Source: Paraphysomonas bandaiensis (taxonomy: Eukaryota; Chrysophyceae). From it: a stretch of DNA of 64,000 nt. A program made the translations under genes and the position numbers. Below the pieces are notes generated by a model that searched no databases, was not told where the DNA came from, and saw only the letters and a list, made by a program, of their open reading frames with translations. The stretch covers positions 186,001-250,000 of the forward strand of contig CBFFRP010000408.1 of the NCBI GenBank assembly GCA_965644295.1, read 5' to 3'. Each line of letters opens with the position of its first letter. Position 1 is the first letter of the stretch. Shown piece after piece: positions 34,560 through 46,866 of this stretch.

Positions 34560-37500
34560 TTAGCACTCTGTCCTGAGAGCTTCCTGTTGTTCCAGCGACA
34601 ACATTGCAAACGCTTGATGTAAAATATCATTTGGCAACAATCCGTTGTGCATTTGTTGAACAATGCATTTCATGCGTTGCTGAGTAGTCGGATGTGCAAG
34701 CGGAATTTCTTTGAGGGATGTAAACACTTCTGCGAAGACACGTAAGATCTCGGACAAATTTTGATAATTGCATCCAAGTAATGTCTGGTCACCGGCCTCA
34801 AAAACATCACAAAGCTGTGCGCTAGCCATTTTAGCTTCACTTTCATCAGCGCGAAAAGGCAAGGCTTTTATCCAAATAGAAGCCACATGACTCGGTTCGA
34901 CCCCCCCCCAGTTTAGGTTGCGTAGAGAAGGATTAGTGTAGGCAATTCCTAATGCAAACAGAGCGTTCTCCGTTATTCCTTGGTTGGATTCATCAGAAGC
35001 GTCTGGACCAAGAGCAAGTTCAACAAGGGCAGGTATAACATGCTGAAGGTGAGAGGCACAGACATCTGGGGCAAATCTGATGGCTTGTGCAATACCATAT
35101 GCAGAACTCTGTCTTAAAACTGGATGCATAGACTTCAAATTATTCGCAAATATCTCTAAACACTGGGGGATATACTTATGAGAATCCTTGCCGCCAAACT
35201 CAATCATATCATCTAGCATGCACACAGCCACAACTTGTAAAGCTTCTGGATGAGTCGGCGACAAATACGGCGTAAAATTCGGAGCTATATCACGGTCAAA
35301 CAGTGGCATGAGAGCTTCGCCATACAGTTTAAGCAATTGCCCCATAGCATCAACCAGTGTTGATAGAAGATCTTCCTCTTCTTCAAGCTCTGCAGCATAA
35401 GCTTCCTCATCCTCCGGGTCCAGTCCTTCATTTCGTTTTATCGACTGTTCTTTCTCAGAACGCCGCACTACACTCTCCTGGCAGCGAACAAGCATGTCGC
35501 GAACAGACGTACAACAAAAATCGAATTCTGGACGGCAAACAAACTGAACCCGCGAACCATCTGGCATTTCTTCGCCTGATTCAAAGCAGGCCTGTAATAT
35601 ATCACGAAGAGACTCTACAGCACAAGAACGCGCCACAGAATTCACTTCACCCTTTATTGCCCCCAACAGTGTCGACACGCAAGAATTCATGATATTCTGC
35701 ATTGTATCACGTGTTAGGCACCCTCGAGTACACGAATCCAGGGCAGCCTCAAATAGCTTACTCAGGGCCAATGAGGCAGAAGAACGAACATCAGAGGAAT
35801 GCCTATCTGTAACCATCACGATGGTGGCACTTATGCAATCCCCGATATACTCTTTCAAATCGCCTTTCAAATTATTCGCATATTCATACATCATACGCCC
35901 ACACTGCAAAAAATATCATTACAAGTACGATAAACAGTGTCCCTTACTTGATTCTTCTGTTGCACTGCGTGGATATTTAACGTCACTCGCTTCCTCACAC
36001 CTGCTCCGAGAGATATAACTGCAGATTCCAAGCCAGTCTCTTCATCATGAATCATCTAAAACCGCAATACGTTACAATGGAAATAGTAATAACAATGAAC
36101 GAACTACCTCTCCTTCAGTCTCACCATCACCGGCATCTTCCATGGAAAACTGTATCTGTTGGCGTGCACCAGCGAGCAGCGGCTTCATTACGAATGGTAA
36201 AAAAGGCTCAAATCGGTGGCCAAGAGCATGAGATATTCGAGCACATGCGGGAAGGATGTAATCAAATGTCGTATCGTCATCGCACTCGCCCTAAATATCA
36301 TAACACTGTAATAGGTAGTAAAACCACAGGAACAACCAACCATCGCTGATAGTAGTATGTGCATCACTTCAAGGGCATCCGAAGCAAAGACATCATCACT
36401 AACTGCCTCTCCGATAAGTCCTACACATTCCATCGCTTTGCCTCTAAGGTCAGACATGTGTACCGCGGTAGCGCCCAGCATAATTTCCTTAATTCCCGGC
36501 ATAAATGAGGCATAATAAGGTGCGAACGCCGGTCCACACATTTGGGCAATGCATCTAAACAAATTACGCATTAGCCATCAATACAAAGCAACAATTATCC
36601 GTTACCCGAGCAACGTCAGACACACGGGTTGCACGTGAATCGACGAGTTTTGAAGGCACTGGCAAAGAGTAGATAGTAGGTTATCGAGCCTCGGTCCAGT
36701 CAGCAGCTGGGTGTCGTCGTCTGTATTATCATCTCTCGTCCGACACATATTGATCAGTGCCGACACAGAGTGTCCCTTCACTCTCTCGGAGGTATCAGCT
36801 GACCCCATTATTGCAACCAAGGTGTCAAAGTACAAATTACCAATATCTGGAATAGCTTCTGGAAAAAGGTCCGCGAATCTCCCAATGGCTTGTATGGACT
36901 GAAACTGCACTCTTGGCGACTTGTCGATAAGGACGCGTGTCAGGAACGCAAGAGCCAGCTGAAGATATTCCTTCTTGAAGAAAGTTGAACATCCTTCTGC
37001 CAAACGAGAAAGAGCTGCTACAGCAGCACGTCTATAGGTTGGTTCACTACTGGAGGCATACTCTTCTACTGCAGCCACAACAGGAGGTCCGCAAGTTCTT
37101 CCGCCCATTCCTGCTGCAGCTCGATGCAGAGCTTCTTCTCCAACAGCAGCGTTGTCGTCAGGTGGTTCCTCTGAATAGACACCATTCGCCCATTCCTCTT
37201 CCTCTTCTTCCACTTCAAGCATGAGGCTCATTGCTAGAGGAACCAAACCTTTAATAAGACCTGAGCACCTACAAGGAATTATAAGTGCCAATAGTAACTA
37301 TCAGTAAACAACCTACCGACGAGCAAGAGCTGGCGCAGTTTCTGTGATTGTCACCATCAACTCTAGCGCAATCGACCTTGTAGAAAATTCCAAACCGGAA
37401 GATGATGCAACAGTCAACATTGCGGAAACAATATGATCCATAGCACCTTTAAAAAACATTGGTTGAAACTGAGCCACAGATACCATGTATTCCATAATTC

Positions 37501-38242
37501 CTGTCGCGTCCACCTCATCACCAGAAGATAGCGTTAAACCAAGAATATACAGAATGGACTGAATAGCCGGTTTTAATTCATTTCGGGCAGAATCGTCGTC
37601 GAGATACACAATACACGCCCCAGTAGCTCTGGCAGAGGCAACCTGAATTGATAAAGTCTCAGAAGATAGATGAGAATCGAAGAAAGTTATCAAAGAGGAA
37701 AGGTGGGTTAAAATATCATCAGGACAGTATTCCGCTATAATTTCTATTAAGTTGAGTATCGGAATAGCGGATGCAGATCCTCCTGAATTGCCGTGAGCGA
37801 TGACGCAGGGAATCAACTCCATCCAATTCCCATTAGCAGCAGATTGCGCAATCACGTGAGATAATCTCTGCAATATGACATGATTATTTTCACAGGTCCA
37901 CATACGCAGTAGCTCCTGTCGAAGTTGTGTCATAGTGGCATCACTGATAGAGCTGCCTTGGCTGGTTGTCTTATCAACAGCTCGACGAAGAAGAATCCCA
38001 GCCAAGGATCTTATGCACACCGCCTAACCATAAGACACACACGGTAAGGTGAGGTAAGGAACATGCCAGAGAGAAGGAAGGACCTGTTGAACATCCCCAA
38101 CAATAGAAACAAGCGCATAGAGAACTCCTTCAGGGTCTCTCTCTTGCTGAGACATGAAGTAACTCTCTGCATGTCTACGAGCGTCATTGTCAGGAGACAT
38201 GAGCACGCCAAGCGTCTCAGAGATAGTTGAAGCCATCGACAT
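34560..38242 (-). CDS. IPO5: Importin-5 / Kap121-type importin-beta, 1125 aa
   Basis: Seven exons: 38242-38084, 38023-37317, 37268-36606, 36554-36341, 36290-36108, 36055-35948 and 35903-34560; all phases agree. The ATG at 38242 (MSMASTISETLGVLMSPDN) gives the usual short importin N-terminus and is chosen over a longer in-frame Met at 38353. HEAT repeats run the whole length, for example AVCIRSLAGILLRRAV, RVQFQSIQAIGRFADLFPEA and HPVLRQSSAYGIAQA. An acidic loop (EVEEEEEEW) and a second acidic stretch (ELEEEEDLL) sit where IPO5 has them. The length is close to human IPO5 (about 1100 aa). It carries ribosomal proteins and histones into the nucleus in a Ran-dependent way. Confidence 0.93.
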
Positions 38243-38643
38243 TTCAATTATGTAAAGCACAAGCCTGACGATGACGAGTCGGTCTGGTTGTTTCGATCTC
38301 AGGACACACACTGAGAGACTGCTGAGTGCTGTGCGGTGTATGCCATCATCCATGTTCTTAGACTACAGAGAATGCGGGTTTAAATATTCGAATTCAAACA
38401 TTTCAAATGATTTTCCACCTATTTTCAGCATCACAACATAAATGTGGTCATTTTCGGCCCACAGATATCTATATTTCCAGGATTTTTTAAGCCTCTTTGC
38501 CATACAAAATGTATATGTCGGATTTTTCTTTAGTTTTTTGCAGAATTATCTCGGTTTTCAACTACATTTCCTACTTCATACACTTGTCCAATCACCCGCT
38601 TGTACTTGCCATAATACTGATGTGATTGGAGGAGAGGAAACGG

Positions 38644-39745
38644 CTATCTCAACACGCCTCCAAACCATGTAGACGTTAATACTTGGCACACATGTAAAGA
38701 ACTCTTACAAGAATGTTCGGTTAGTATCCTCTTCAATGGCTTCGAATTCCAACCATTAGGGTCCCGTGCGTGCCATATGAGTACAAAGTTCTCACAAGAT
38801 GCAAAAATGGCATCAGAATGAGGTGAACAGCCCCTCAAGTGACTCATACTGTACAGAACTATACTTATGTCACATTCATGGCACATGTATATGCAGAACA
38901 TGCTTTTAACAAGACATCAAATGCAAGCACATGAACACTATGCAATAACCTGCATGGTAATGAGAGTGTGATTGACGACACAAAGATATATGCATACCTA
39001 TAGAGGTAATAGAAGTGTGAACATGTATGAGTATGCTTTATTGATTTCGAGTTCTTTCTATCTGCAGCTAGAGAAGGAGCAATACCAGTGCAGGGTAAGA
39101 TATATATGACACAGTATCAATGTGGAGTGTGTAGATCGTATGCTATAATGAATATGAAGTGCCGAGTATATGGTGTAGGTGGTATATGCATGGTAGTGAT
39201 ACAATGTGAAATGCATGATAAACATGATGACGGTTTAATAGAATACATATAAATCCATGTATGTAATAATAACACACACATAGCATATCACTAGCGAGAG
39301 GTCTCACTCGTTCTGGTGTAGCCCAATCATGGCTAGCAGTCACATAGTAATATATTGGCATCTCTCGTTCTCTGTTCTCTTCCTTCTTTGCCCCCTCATA
39401 CATGTCTTTTTCCCTATTCTGGGGGCTTCCTCATGCTTCTTCCTCTAGTCTTTTCTCTACAGTCTTCCTCCCTCAGGTACTTCTCTACAGTCCTTGATCT
39501 GCAGCAGGCTAGATCCGATCTCCTTGTCACCAATTCCACATCTTGGTATCTGTGTTTTTATCTTGCACCGTTGTAGACGTAATATCTGGCCACTTTTATT
39601 CTAGAACCTTTACCGTCCGTGCTTGATTCAGTAATACGGTTAATCGCTCTAAATATATCTGTCATGACTTCCTCACAGTATATTGGTCCCATATTGATGC
39701 CCTGGATGCTCTGCCGCCTGCTGTCTTGTCTCAGCCATCCAGTCT
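38644..39745 (-). pseudogene. Possible decayed coding fragments
   Basis: On the minus strand an open stretch at about 39745-39590 encodes protein-like sequence (GPIYCEEVMTDIFRAINRIT). Another at about 39360-39290 reads YYVTASHDWATPERVRP. A third, ending at 38644, has FASCENFVLIWHARDPNGW, which recalls a WD40 blade. I could not join these into one gene with sound splice sites. They could be a broken gene, exons of a missed gene, or chance. Confidence 0.25.
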
Positions 39746-39784
39746 ACTGTTTCCGCATGAGATTATCCTTTCATTGCAACTTAT

Positions 39785-40015
39785 TATTATTAGCAATAGA
39801 TGTTTAAGAGCCAATGCTTAACTCTGATATCCTACTATTTAGCGCAATGAAGCTGCTTGTGCGTCTCTGTAAGCACCAAGGTGCAACCACTTTCTATCAC
39901 TCAAAGCAAACGAAGTGAGATTGTTGTTATACCTGACATCTGCTGACTTCAGAATATTCGAGTTCTTAAAGGACTTCAGCAGGCAGCCCAATAGTCAATA
40001 TCGCTTGTGAGGTAT
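39785..40015 (+). repeat. Dispersed repeat family A, copy A4 (divergent)
   Basis: Shares TTATTAGCAATAGATG, ATCCTACTATTTAGCGC, AGCACCAAGGTGCAACCAC and CTTCAGCAGGCAGCCCAATA with the other copies, but is shorter and more divergent, lacking the CCCGGATGCC segment. Confidence 0.7.
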
Positions 40016-40393
40016 GTGAGATTCTTTTATAGCTCTCTACATATCTTAATTATGTCGTCAGCGGAGATTGTTGTGACGCACATGTCGATCTCCATATAGC
40101 CTCACAATGCAGCGAGGACCCTCATCAACAGTGATCCCGCCGATGTCATATAATGGCCCTTAGGAAGCTGTGGAACTGCACCGGACATGGTCACGAGAAA
40201 CTGTCCAATTCTCATTGGAATGCGACGTTGTAATGTGATGTATTGCATGTATACAATATCTGCATTCATTAATTGATGCTAGAGTATGTTCCCATGTTTG
40301 AAATTTGTTTTTGAAATATTTATTATTAAATGACTAGGTTTTTACACCAAATTGACTAGATCCAATATAATATATCCCTAAGATGAACAGCCT

Positions 40394-40690
40394 GGATGCT
40401 TGACTTCAGCAGGCAGCCCAATACACCATATGCCCTTGAGGTGGGCCCATTCCCTGTTCCCGGATGCCTGTTTATTCGTCAAGGCCCAAAGACGTCTACA
40501 TAAGTGTCACTTATTTGTGCCCCCCCTGTACCACACACAAGTATTTGGTTATGAGTGGGCTAAACAATATCTGCTGATTATATATGCGGCTTACATTAGT
40601 TTCCAAGAGAAATATCTCCCGTACTTATCCACCTGTACACCACGAAAAGGTGCGAGTCCGACTTTGTTGACTCTGTTGTTGTAGTATTAT
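40394..40690 (+). repeat. Dispersed repeat family A, copy A2
   Basis: Contains GGATGCTTGACTTCAGCAGG, CCCGGATGCCTG, AAGACGTCTACATAAG, a GAGTGGGCTAA...ATCTGCTGA block and CACCACGAAAAGGTGCGAG. It is collinear with the right half of A3. Confidence 0.85.
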
Positions 40691-40861
40691 GGTATCTTGT
40701 GTTTTTGACCCTTGAAGTTAGAGAGCTGAATTCAGTAAAGAAGACCCTTTAATAGATTAAAGTTGTTGTATAATTTCTTATCATTATAATTTCTTTAATG
40801 AATGTCTGATTAGTAGCAATAGGCGTGTAAGTGTCAGAAATAATGTATATATTGGAAGTCT

Positions 40862-41310
40862 TATAATTAGCAACAGGCGTTAAAAACCTGCACCAACTTA
40901 GTAGCTAGATGAATGCTAGACAAACTAGTTAGACCTCTACCTGTAACTAGTCAGTACACACTTTTTTTATCCTATTATTTAACGCTACGAAAGCACCAAG
41001 GTGCGACCACTTCCACTCTGAGTTCTTAAGGTGAACATCCCGGATGCTTGACTTCAGCAGGAAGCTCAATACCCCGGTTACTCTTCAGGTGGGCCCTGTC
41101 CCGGATGCCCGTGAGGTGGTCCCATTCCCGGATGCCTGTTTATTCGTCAGGGCCTAAAGACGTCTACACAAGCATTCGGCTATGAGTGGGCAGAAGAATA
41201 TCCGCTGACTATGGTTGCGGCTCACGTTAGTTTCCCAGAGAGAATCCCTCCAGTAATTATCCCTCAGACCTCAGAACACCACGAAAAGATGCGAGGCCGA
41301 CATTGTTGAG
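40862..41310 (+). repeat. Dispersed repeat family A, copy A3 (longest)
   Basis: The most complete copy, about 450 bp. It begins TTAGCAACAGGCGTTAAAAA. Next come ATCCTATTATTTAACGCTACG, AGCACCAAGGTGCGACCAC and an internal tandem CCCGGATGCC(C/T)GTGAGGTGG. It ends in GAACACCACGAAAAGATGCG. No ORF of note; probably a non-autonomous element. Confidence 0.85.
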
Positions 41311-41654
41311 GGCGAAATAATGTAGCAAAACAATTTAACTAACTCGTTTTGATATTTTGGAATTCAGCATTAAGAAAATGTTAGGTCTAGTACTATTGAC
41401 TACTGGCAGTACTAAGCGACATAACAGTGCTGTTCTATCTTCCACAATAATTTCAAAAGTAGTACATAGATGCGATATATATATTTTCCTAGGTAGCAAC
41501 AAGAACCGTCAGCGACGAACACAGTTAAAATACCCATGAACTAGTTACTTCAAATACTAGTATATATGATATACAACTTCATACTAAATACATAATCACA
41601 AGCGCGACCTCCTCAGTGTTACGGAGACAAAAAATGATAACAAATAATGCCACT

Positions 41655-44640
41655 CTAATCTAATATATCAGGAAAGAGTACGACCTTTCTGTCTTCTGAC
41701 CTTTTTCTCGCTCTAACCATACGACGTAATTCATTGGATGCATCATAGTTCGAAAAGTCGCAGAGAACTTTGGGAGTCCCAATACTGGCATAGAAAATTA
41801 ATTCAGAAAAAATGCACTGGAGTGCTTCTCACCTCTCAGTCCCAATTTTACCTCCATTCGAATTGTCCAATTCTATGTCAACACTCCATATTTTCCCAAG
41901 AAACTCACCAATGTATGCCACACCTGCTCTGTCAGAAGTGTATGACCTTCTAACAGCAATTGATCTGGGCCACACAATTGCATTCGATCCGAGGCCATTG
42001 TACACGCTCAAACGGGACATCGTAAAGCTGTCCTCGCTAAGAATATTCACCTGGTTGTTGCTGGTATCGGGAACAGAAATGTACCTAATGACATGACATA
42101 AACCAAAAAAACATTAACGGATAGTGACTCACTGTTCATTCCATGATTTAAAAGTTGAGTTTGCATTTGACGCCAAGGGAAATACTCCAATACCATCAAA
42201 CCGCGACGATGTGGGAGCTCTAAGGACCCGAGTCATCCAGCGCGGCGTGTTTTGTAACGCCGGTGCAAGCCCCAGAGCATCAGAAAAAGTCGTGGATATC
42301 AACGAAAGTTGGTGCAACTCTAGCTTATACACACTTCCTTCAAAAAATGTCATGTATATGTATCTGTGATCAATATTAGTAAATCTATCTTTGAAACCGA
42401 AATAACCTACCCTCTGGCAACATCCCCCGCCAGTCCTCTAGGTTCTTGCAGACCTTTCAGTATAACAACATCTTCGGACGAATTTGGCGAGATTGTAGTT
42501 CCAGGAACTGCGCACAATTGAGTTCAAGAGGGCATATACAAATTAACATGTACCCTGCGAAGACAGTAATAGTCGTCCAAGCACGCCCCTCTCGGCGTCA
42601 ATATAGAATAGATATTGATCGCTTATCCCACCTTCGCTGATATGGATCGGCAGGATGCCATACACTCTCTTCGCCTGTCCCATACACATTATCATACATC
42701 AGCACACCTTACCCAAAATATAGAGCACGACTTATCTTACCCCGTCCATGACAACCTCAAGGGATTGTCCAGTTGCAGTACATCTATATATTCTATGTGA
42801 TCCTAAATCAGACCAGTAGATATATGTGTTCGCAGAATGTGTCATATAAGGAGAGTTGATAGGGTAGGCTACAGTGTAGGGCCTAAATGGGTAACTCGTG
42901 TCCGTTATTTTTGAGACAACAGCACGCTTTGAATTTCCTCGTGAAATTGTCAGGGGCTGCAGGTGAATGCCGGTGGAAAGAGAGGTCACAGTAGACACCA
43001 CAACATCATTATCTTCCACTTTATCCGTCCCCCTCAAGTGAACCACAGTGCATAAGATTTTCATAGGATTCACCAATTCAATCCGAGAGCAGTTCATATC
43101 TTTCACAGTGATATATTTAATGTCATTCATAGAGTGCGCAAGATTGTAACCCTGAATGGCTATAGTTTTGACACCAGAAACAAATCTGTTAATATCTACC
43201 ATAATATATTACACTCAATTTATGCGATCACTAAACACTGACCTTCTCCAGACTCCTTCATAGAATATAGTCCTTCTTGGGTGGTAAACAGCAGTCTGCA
43301 GAGAAATTATTAGTTTCCGACGACAGGGGAAGATCAACATAAACGACGTACTCGCTATTGTCTTCCCGATCCCCGCGATAGCCCAGAGACAGGCCTGTGA
43401 TGTAAGCATCTCTATCTCCTACAGTAAATTCCTCAATAAGGTTTGTTTTAGTTTCCGTGTTTGTTCCTATCATGCCGAGGCCTCCTCCTAGCATGCGTAC
43501 AGCGGTGAACCCATGGCCTTTGTACTGGTCAAATGTATCTACTGACGTGTCACTTTCAATAATTTCGTCGGTAATGACAGGAAAAGCATCTACAGACTCT
43601 TCAGCTTTACCAGGGATATATACCGACTTCGGATAGCTAGATAACCGGGGGTAGAAGCTCTCTGTTGTGCTAGGAGTATTACCCGATGCCAGGCAGTCGG
43701 GTTTATCGTAAGGGCACCCTTTAAAACATCCAATAGTGTAGGGTTGAAATGTCGGAGAGGGGACTGTGCTTACACAACATTTACTCTCCACCCGAGAGCA
43801 GTTCCCGGCGTTGTTTACGTATTCACTACACTCCCCGGTTCCTTGCTCACCGCTGATGTAGTACCGATACATGTATTCATCAACGCCCTCTAACTGGAAA
43901 TATAAGCCGTTACATTCGTCTAAACAGAATACGGGGTGTGACCCTTCCACGCCACAAGGCATCATAAGGATACCCGTTGGGCCAACAGGTCCGTATACTG
44001 GAAATCCATCCAGTGCCCAACCAACTTGAGGACTGTGCGCAATCACGTCTATATTCTCATTCAGCATCGTGTCCGCTAACTGGTTGAGCAGACATGCCGG
44101 CGGAATGTGATAATGATACATTCCACGGTCATCAACATGCCCGCCGCATTTGTCAAAACTACGTGCATCAGCTGCTACTGCATCCCCACAATATTTTGTG
44201 CCGTCGCGAATGCCAATAATGTCACAAGACTTGTCCCCTGAGCTTTGTCCCCCAACACTAGGCTTCACACACCTCGGCACTGTGTTGCTCATACTCTCAA
44301 TGCCAACTCCATTAAGGGCCATAGCTACGGTTCCATTGGCACAGGTTGTGTCCGTCGTTTCAATTGCAATAACCGGATAGAGCGGTATTTCGAAATACAT
44401 ATCCGTATGAGCGGCTCTGGTGGATATTTCACCCGCACACTCTGACTCCTGACACACACTGAAGTGGTTGGGACAAGAGTTTGACGACAGCACCCTCTTC
44501 CGCCTGGTGAAATCAATGGACTCCGAGTAGTGCCAGTCTTTACCAGCAGTGTCGCATAAGGAGCCGTTAGTATGCAGAGAGAGGGAACAGAGGGCAAGAA
44601 ATGCAGTCACGATCACATGCGAGTGGCTGAAGGAGCGCAT
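41655..44640 (-). CDS. Secreted or surface YHYH-domain protein with YWTD/NHL-like beta-propeller, 875 aa
   Basis: Eight exons: 44640-43352, 43295-43243, 43195-42741, 42674-42554, 42507-42411, 42363-42133, 42084-41833 and 41784-41655. All phases agree, and the 5' splice between exons 1 and 2 (GTACGT, with an ACTAAT branch-like site) removes an in-frame stop. The N-terminus is a signal peptide (about 1-26). Exon 1 contains a YHYH domain: YCGDAVAADARSFDKCGGH and GMYHYHIPPACL near 168-180, then many paired cysteines. The C-terminal half carries beta-propeller strands, TYIYWSDLGSHRIYRC near 565-580 and RYIYMTFFEGSVYKLEL, with LTTQEGLYSM-type blade starts. No transmembrane segment follows. YHYH domains occur in secreted proteins of marine protists and bacteria; their ligand is unknown. 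Confidence 0.82.
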
Positions 44641-45370
44641 GTCTGTGCCGTGTTACAGTTATAAGCTACTTTAAGTGTTGTGTTATGTACGTGTATAATA
44701 CACAGCCACAGACTGGAACTGCATGCAAGCCTGAAGGTGTGACAGCTGTATGTTCTCTCACTTCGCCTCTTAAAGTACCTCTATGCGCAGTATGGCAGAC
44801 TGTTGAGTGAGGTGCGGTGAGTTCCAGTTACATAGCAGCTCATACTATACTGTAGTCCAGTGTATACCGGTATACCGCATGAAATACAGATCTTGCAACG
44901 TACAGGAGGGTATTGTATACTATATACGTATTTTCATGTATTCTCAACGTATAAAAAGTCCCTTCTGAATCTCTTCATGTATGGGCAGTCAGCATCTTAT
45001 TTTTTCGGTAATTAATTGAAGCAAAATTCTTCTATATAACTACAATACAACTACGGCTGTAATACAGATAATTGTTGTCTCAATATTAGAGGCATCTTGG
45101 AATAAAAATATACGAAGGATGCCGATCTCAATAAAATTTTGTCCATTTCGTCCAATGCAGCTGCCGATTTCTTCCTACTTTAGAGGAGTCGTCCACATGC
45201 TTGTATAGATCCAGCGAATAGCGAAATGATTAGCGTCCAAACAACTGCATCAGTAAAGCCGACATTCCGCGAAACTGTCAAGATAAAGAAAGCTAATTCT
45301 TCCGTATCCAGCCAGCATCTTGCAATATCTAACACAGAATAACCCCCTAGAACCCTCGTATATCTCTATG

Positions 45371-45372
<2 letters not shown>

Positions 45373-45401
<29 letters not shown>

Positions 45402-45447
45402 TGTATGTATGTATGTATGTATGTATGTATGTATGTATGTATGTATG
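45373..45447. repeat. (TATG)n microsatellite, about 19 units
   Basis: An uninterrupted ATGT/TATG tetranucleotide array of 75 bp, the longest perfect microsatellite in the window. Shorter TATG runs occur upstream of several genes. Confidence 0.95.
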
Positions 45448-45489
45448 TTGAACACTCTCATGTATATACACTCATATACACACTCTCAT

Positions 45490-46306
45490 GTATGGGTGAA
45501 CAGACAGCTGGCGATTTAAAAAAAAGAAGTGGGAGAGCGACAAGTTGCAAGGTGGCTAAACGACAAACCCTTATTGAAACGGCTGCGCTGCTTGGCATTC
45601 GGGAATGGTATTGGAGGGAAAGTTGAATGAACCCTACCGTCGAGAATAAGCTGAAGTGCCTGAAGAAGATGGCTTTCATTATCTCCGAAGATTACACACT
45701 CTGGAGAAAGCCAAAGGTGATGAGATGGAGCTCTTACTCAGGAATGGTTCAATCATTCCGAATACCCACCTGAATGGCTTGCATTCTATATTCTTGGACT
45801 TCCATCTGGGGACCGAGCTCTTGAGAACCACAGGAGTAGTAGTGATAAAGCAACCAATTCTAAGCGCAAATTCGACTTGGAAAGTTCGACTGTCCTCGGT
45901 AGAGAAATGTCGAACAGGAAACCAAGACAGCGCAGGAATGTTACCAGCCCAGAGAGAGACTGACAGAGCAGTGGCCCATCAAAAAAATGAATCATATCAT
46001 TATACATATGACTGGTATGGAAGTCGACCAGACTCCCTTACACACAGAAAGGAAGAGCGGCGATCAAACTCATTGAGAAACAGATTTACGTTATTGGGAT
46101 AATGGGATTATTCTCGGCGATCAAGAGATTAACAAGCAAAGACTGAGCGATCTATATGAGAATTGTTCAATTTACTTGGCTGCGAACTACAGGAGTATCG
46201 TGCGAGACTTAAAGATAAGCCCTTTTAAAATTGAAATTCCTAATTGTCTGAGAAATATCGGTACTCATTTGACGCTATTGTGGCCGAAAGAGTACTGCAA
46301 CGAATA
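45490..46306 (+). pseudogene. Decayed coding element, frameshifted
   Basis: Coding-like stretches occur in shifting frames on the plus strand. One reads EEDGFHYLRRLHTLEKAKGD (about 45658-45720). The next frame gives TQEWFNHSEYPPEWLAFYIL and then LPSGDRALENHRSS, ending at a TGA near 45962. A last block ends LTLLWPKEYCNE with a stop at about 46304-46306. The protein-like composition in successive frames suggests a single ORF broken by indels. The aromatic-rich EWF...EWLAFY string and the lack of a conserved neighbour suggest a mobile element, but no family was recognised. Confidence 0.4.
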
Positions 46307-46562
46307 GAACAATCATAAGAAAGATCGTCTTGCATACTCATTCTCTAAATGATATAATGGTGTTTACGTGTAGTGCACCTGTGTCGTAATATTGTAATAG
46401 TATCCGATGGCAGTCTGACTTTCACGAATTTATCTTGTATCTTGCTTGTTAAATTAGCAACTAGCCACACGAGCATAGTATTTCGTCCATTGTTTTGAAC
46501 ACGTCAACATATGGCGAGGATAATGCATTTATCCTCCGGACAACGCATGTAATTATGTACTC

Positions 46563-46653
46563 CAGGGCCTGGTAACTGGTAACCGTTAATCGTAGTCCAG
46601 TTTCTAGTTCCCGGCCCTTTTTTGCCACTACCATTAACGGTTAACAGGCCCTG
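46563..46653. mobile_element. hAT-like MITE, 91 bp, with 8-bp target-site duplication
   Basis: The element begins CAGGGCCTGGTAAC and ends GTTAACAGGCCCTG; the inner ends extend the inverted repeat to about 22 bp (...CCGTTAAT / ATTAACGG...). It is flanked on both sides by the perfect octamer ATGTACTC (46555-46562 and 46654-46661). An 8-bp duplication and CAGGG termini are hallmarks of hAT elements. It is too short to code for a transposase, so non-autonomous. Confidence 0.85.
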
Positions 46654-46866
46654 ATGTACTCTGCTCGTGTCAACAAAGAAACAGTGCTGTATAAAACAGT
46701 TGTATCATGAAAAATTATATGATGCAATAAGCACCACTTGCATAAGTGCAAATTGATATATAAACAAATAAATACTAATTGACATCTATCGTTTATCGGG
46801 AAGTAAATTCGTACACTAAGCACACTATAGACACTGAGTGGAGAAGAACGACGACAAACTTGGCAA

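Larger units (their letters stand above)
38243..41654. other. 3.4-kb repeat-rich spacer
   Basis: Between importin-5 (start) and the YHYH gene (end). It contains three family-A repeat copies at 39785-40015, 40394-40690 and 40862-41310, and faint coding traces on the minus strand at 38644-39745. No intact gene can be supported. Confidence 0.55.
44641..46866. other. Spacer with doubled GTATAC, microsatellite, decayed element and MITE
   Basis: 2.2 kb separating the YHYH start from the transporter stop. Contains GTATACCGGTATAC at 44862-44875 (230 bp upstream of the YHYH start), the TATG array at 45373-45447, a decayed coding element at 45490-46306 and the MITE at 46563-46653. Confidence 0.6.

Noticed and set aside
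38243-38353. A longer importin-5 N-terminus starting at 38353
   Set aside because: The extra 37 residues have no counterpart in importin-5 and precede the usual short N-terminus; the ATG at 38242 fits better.
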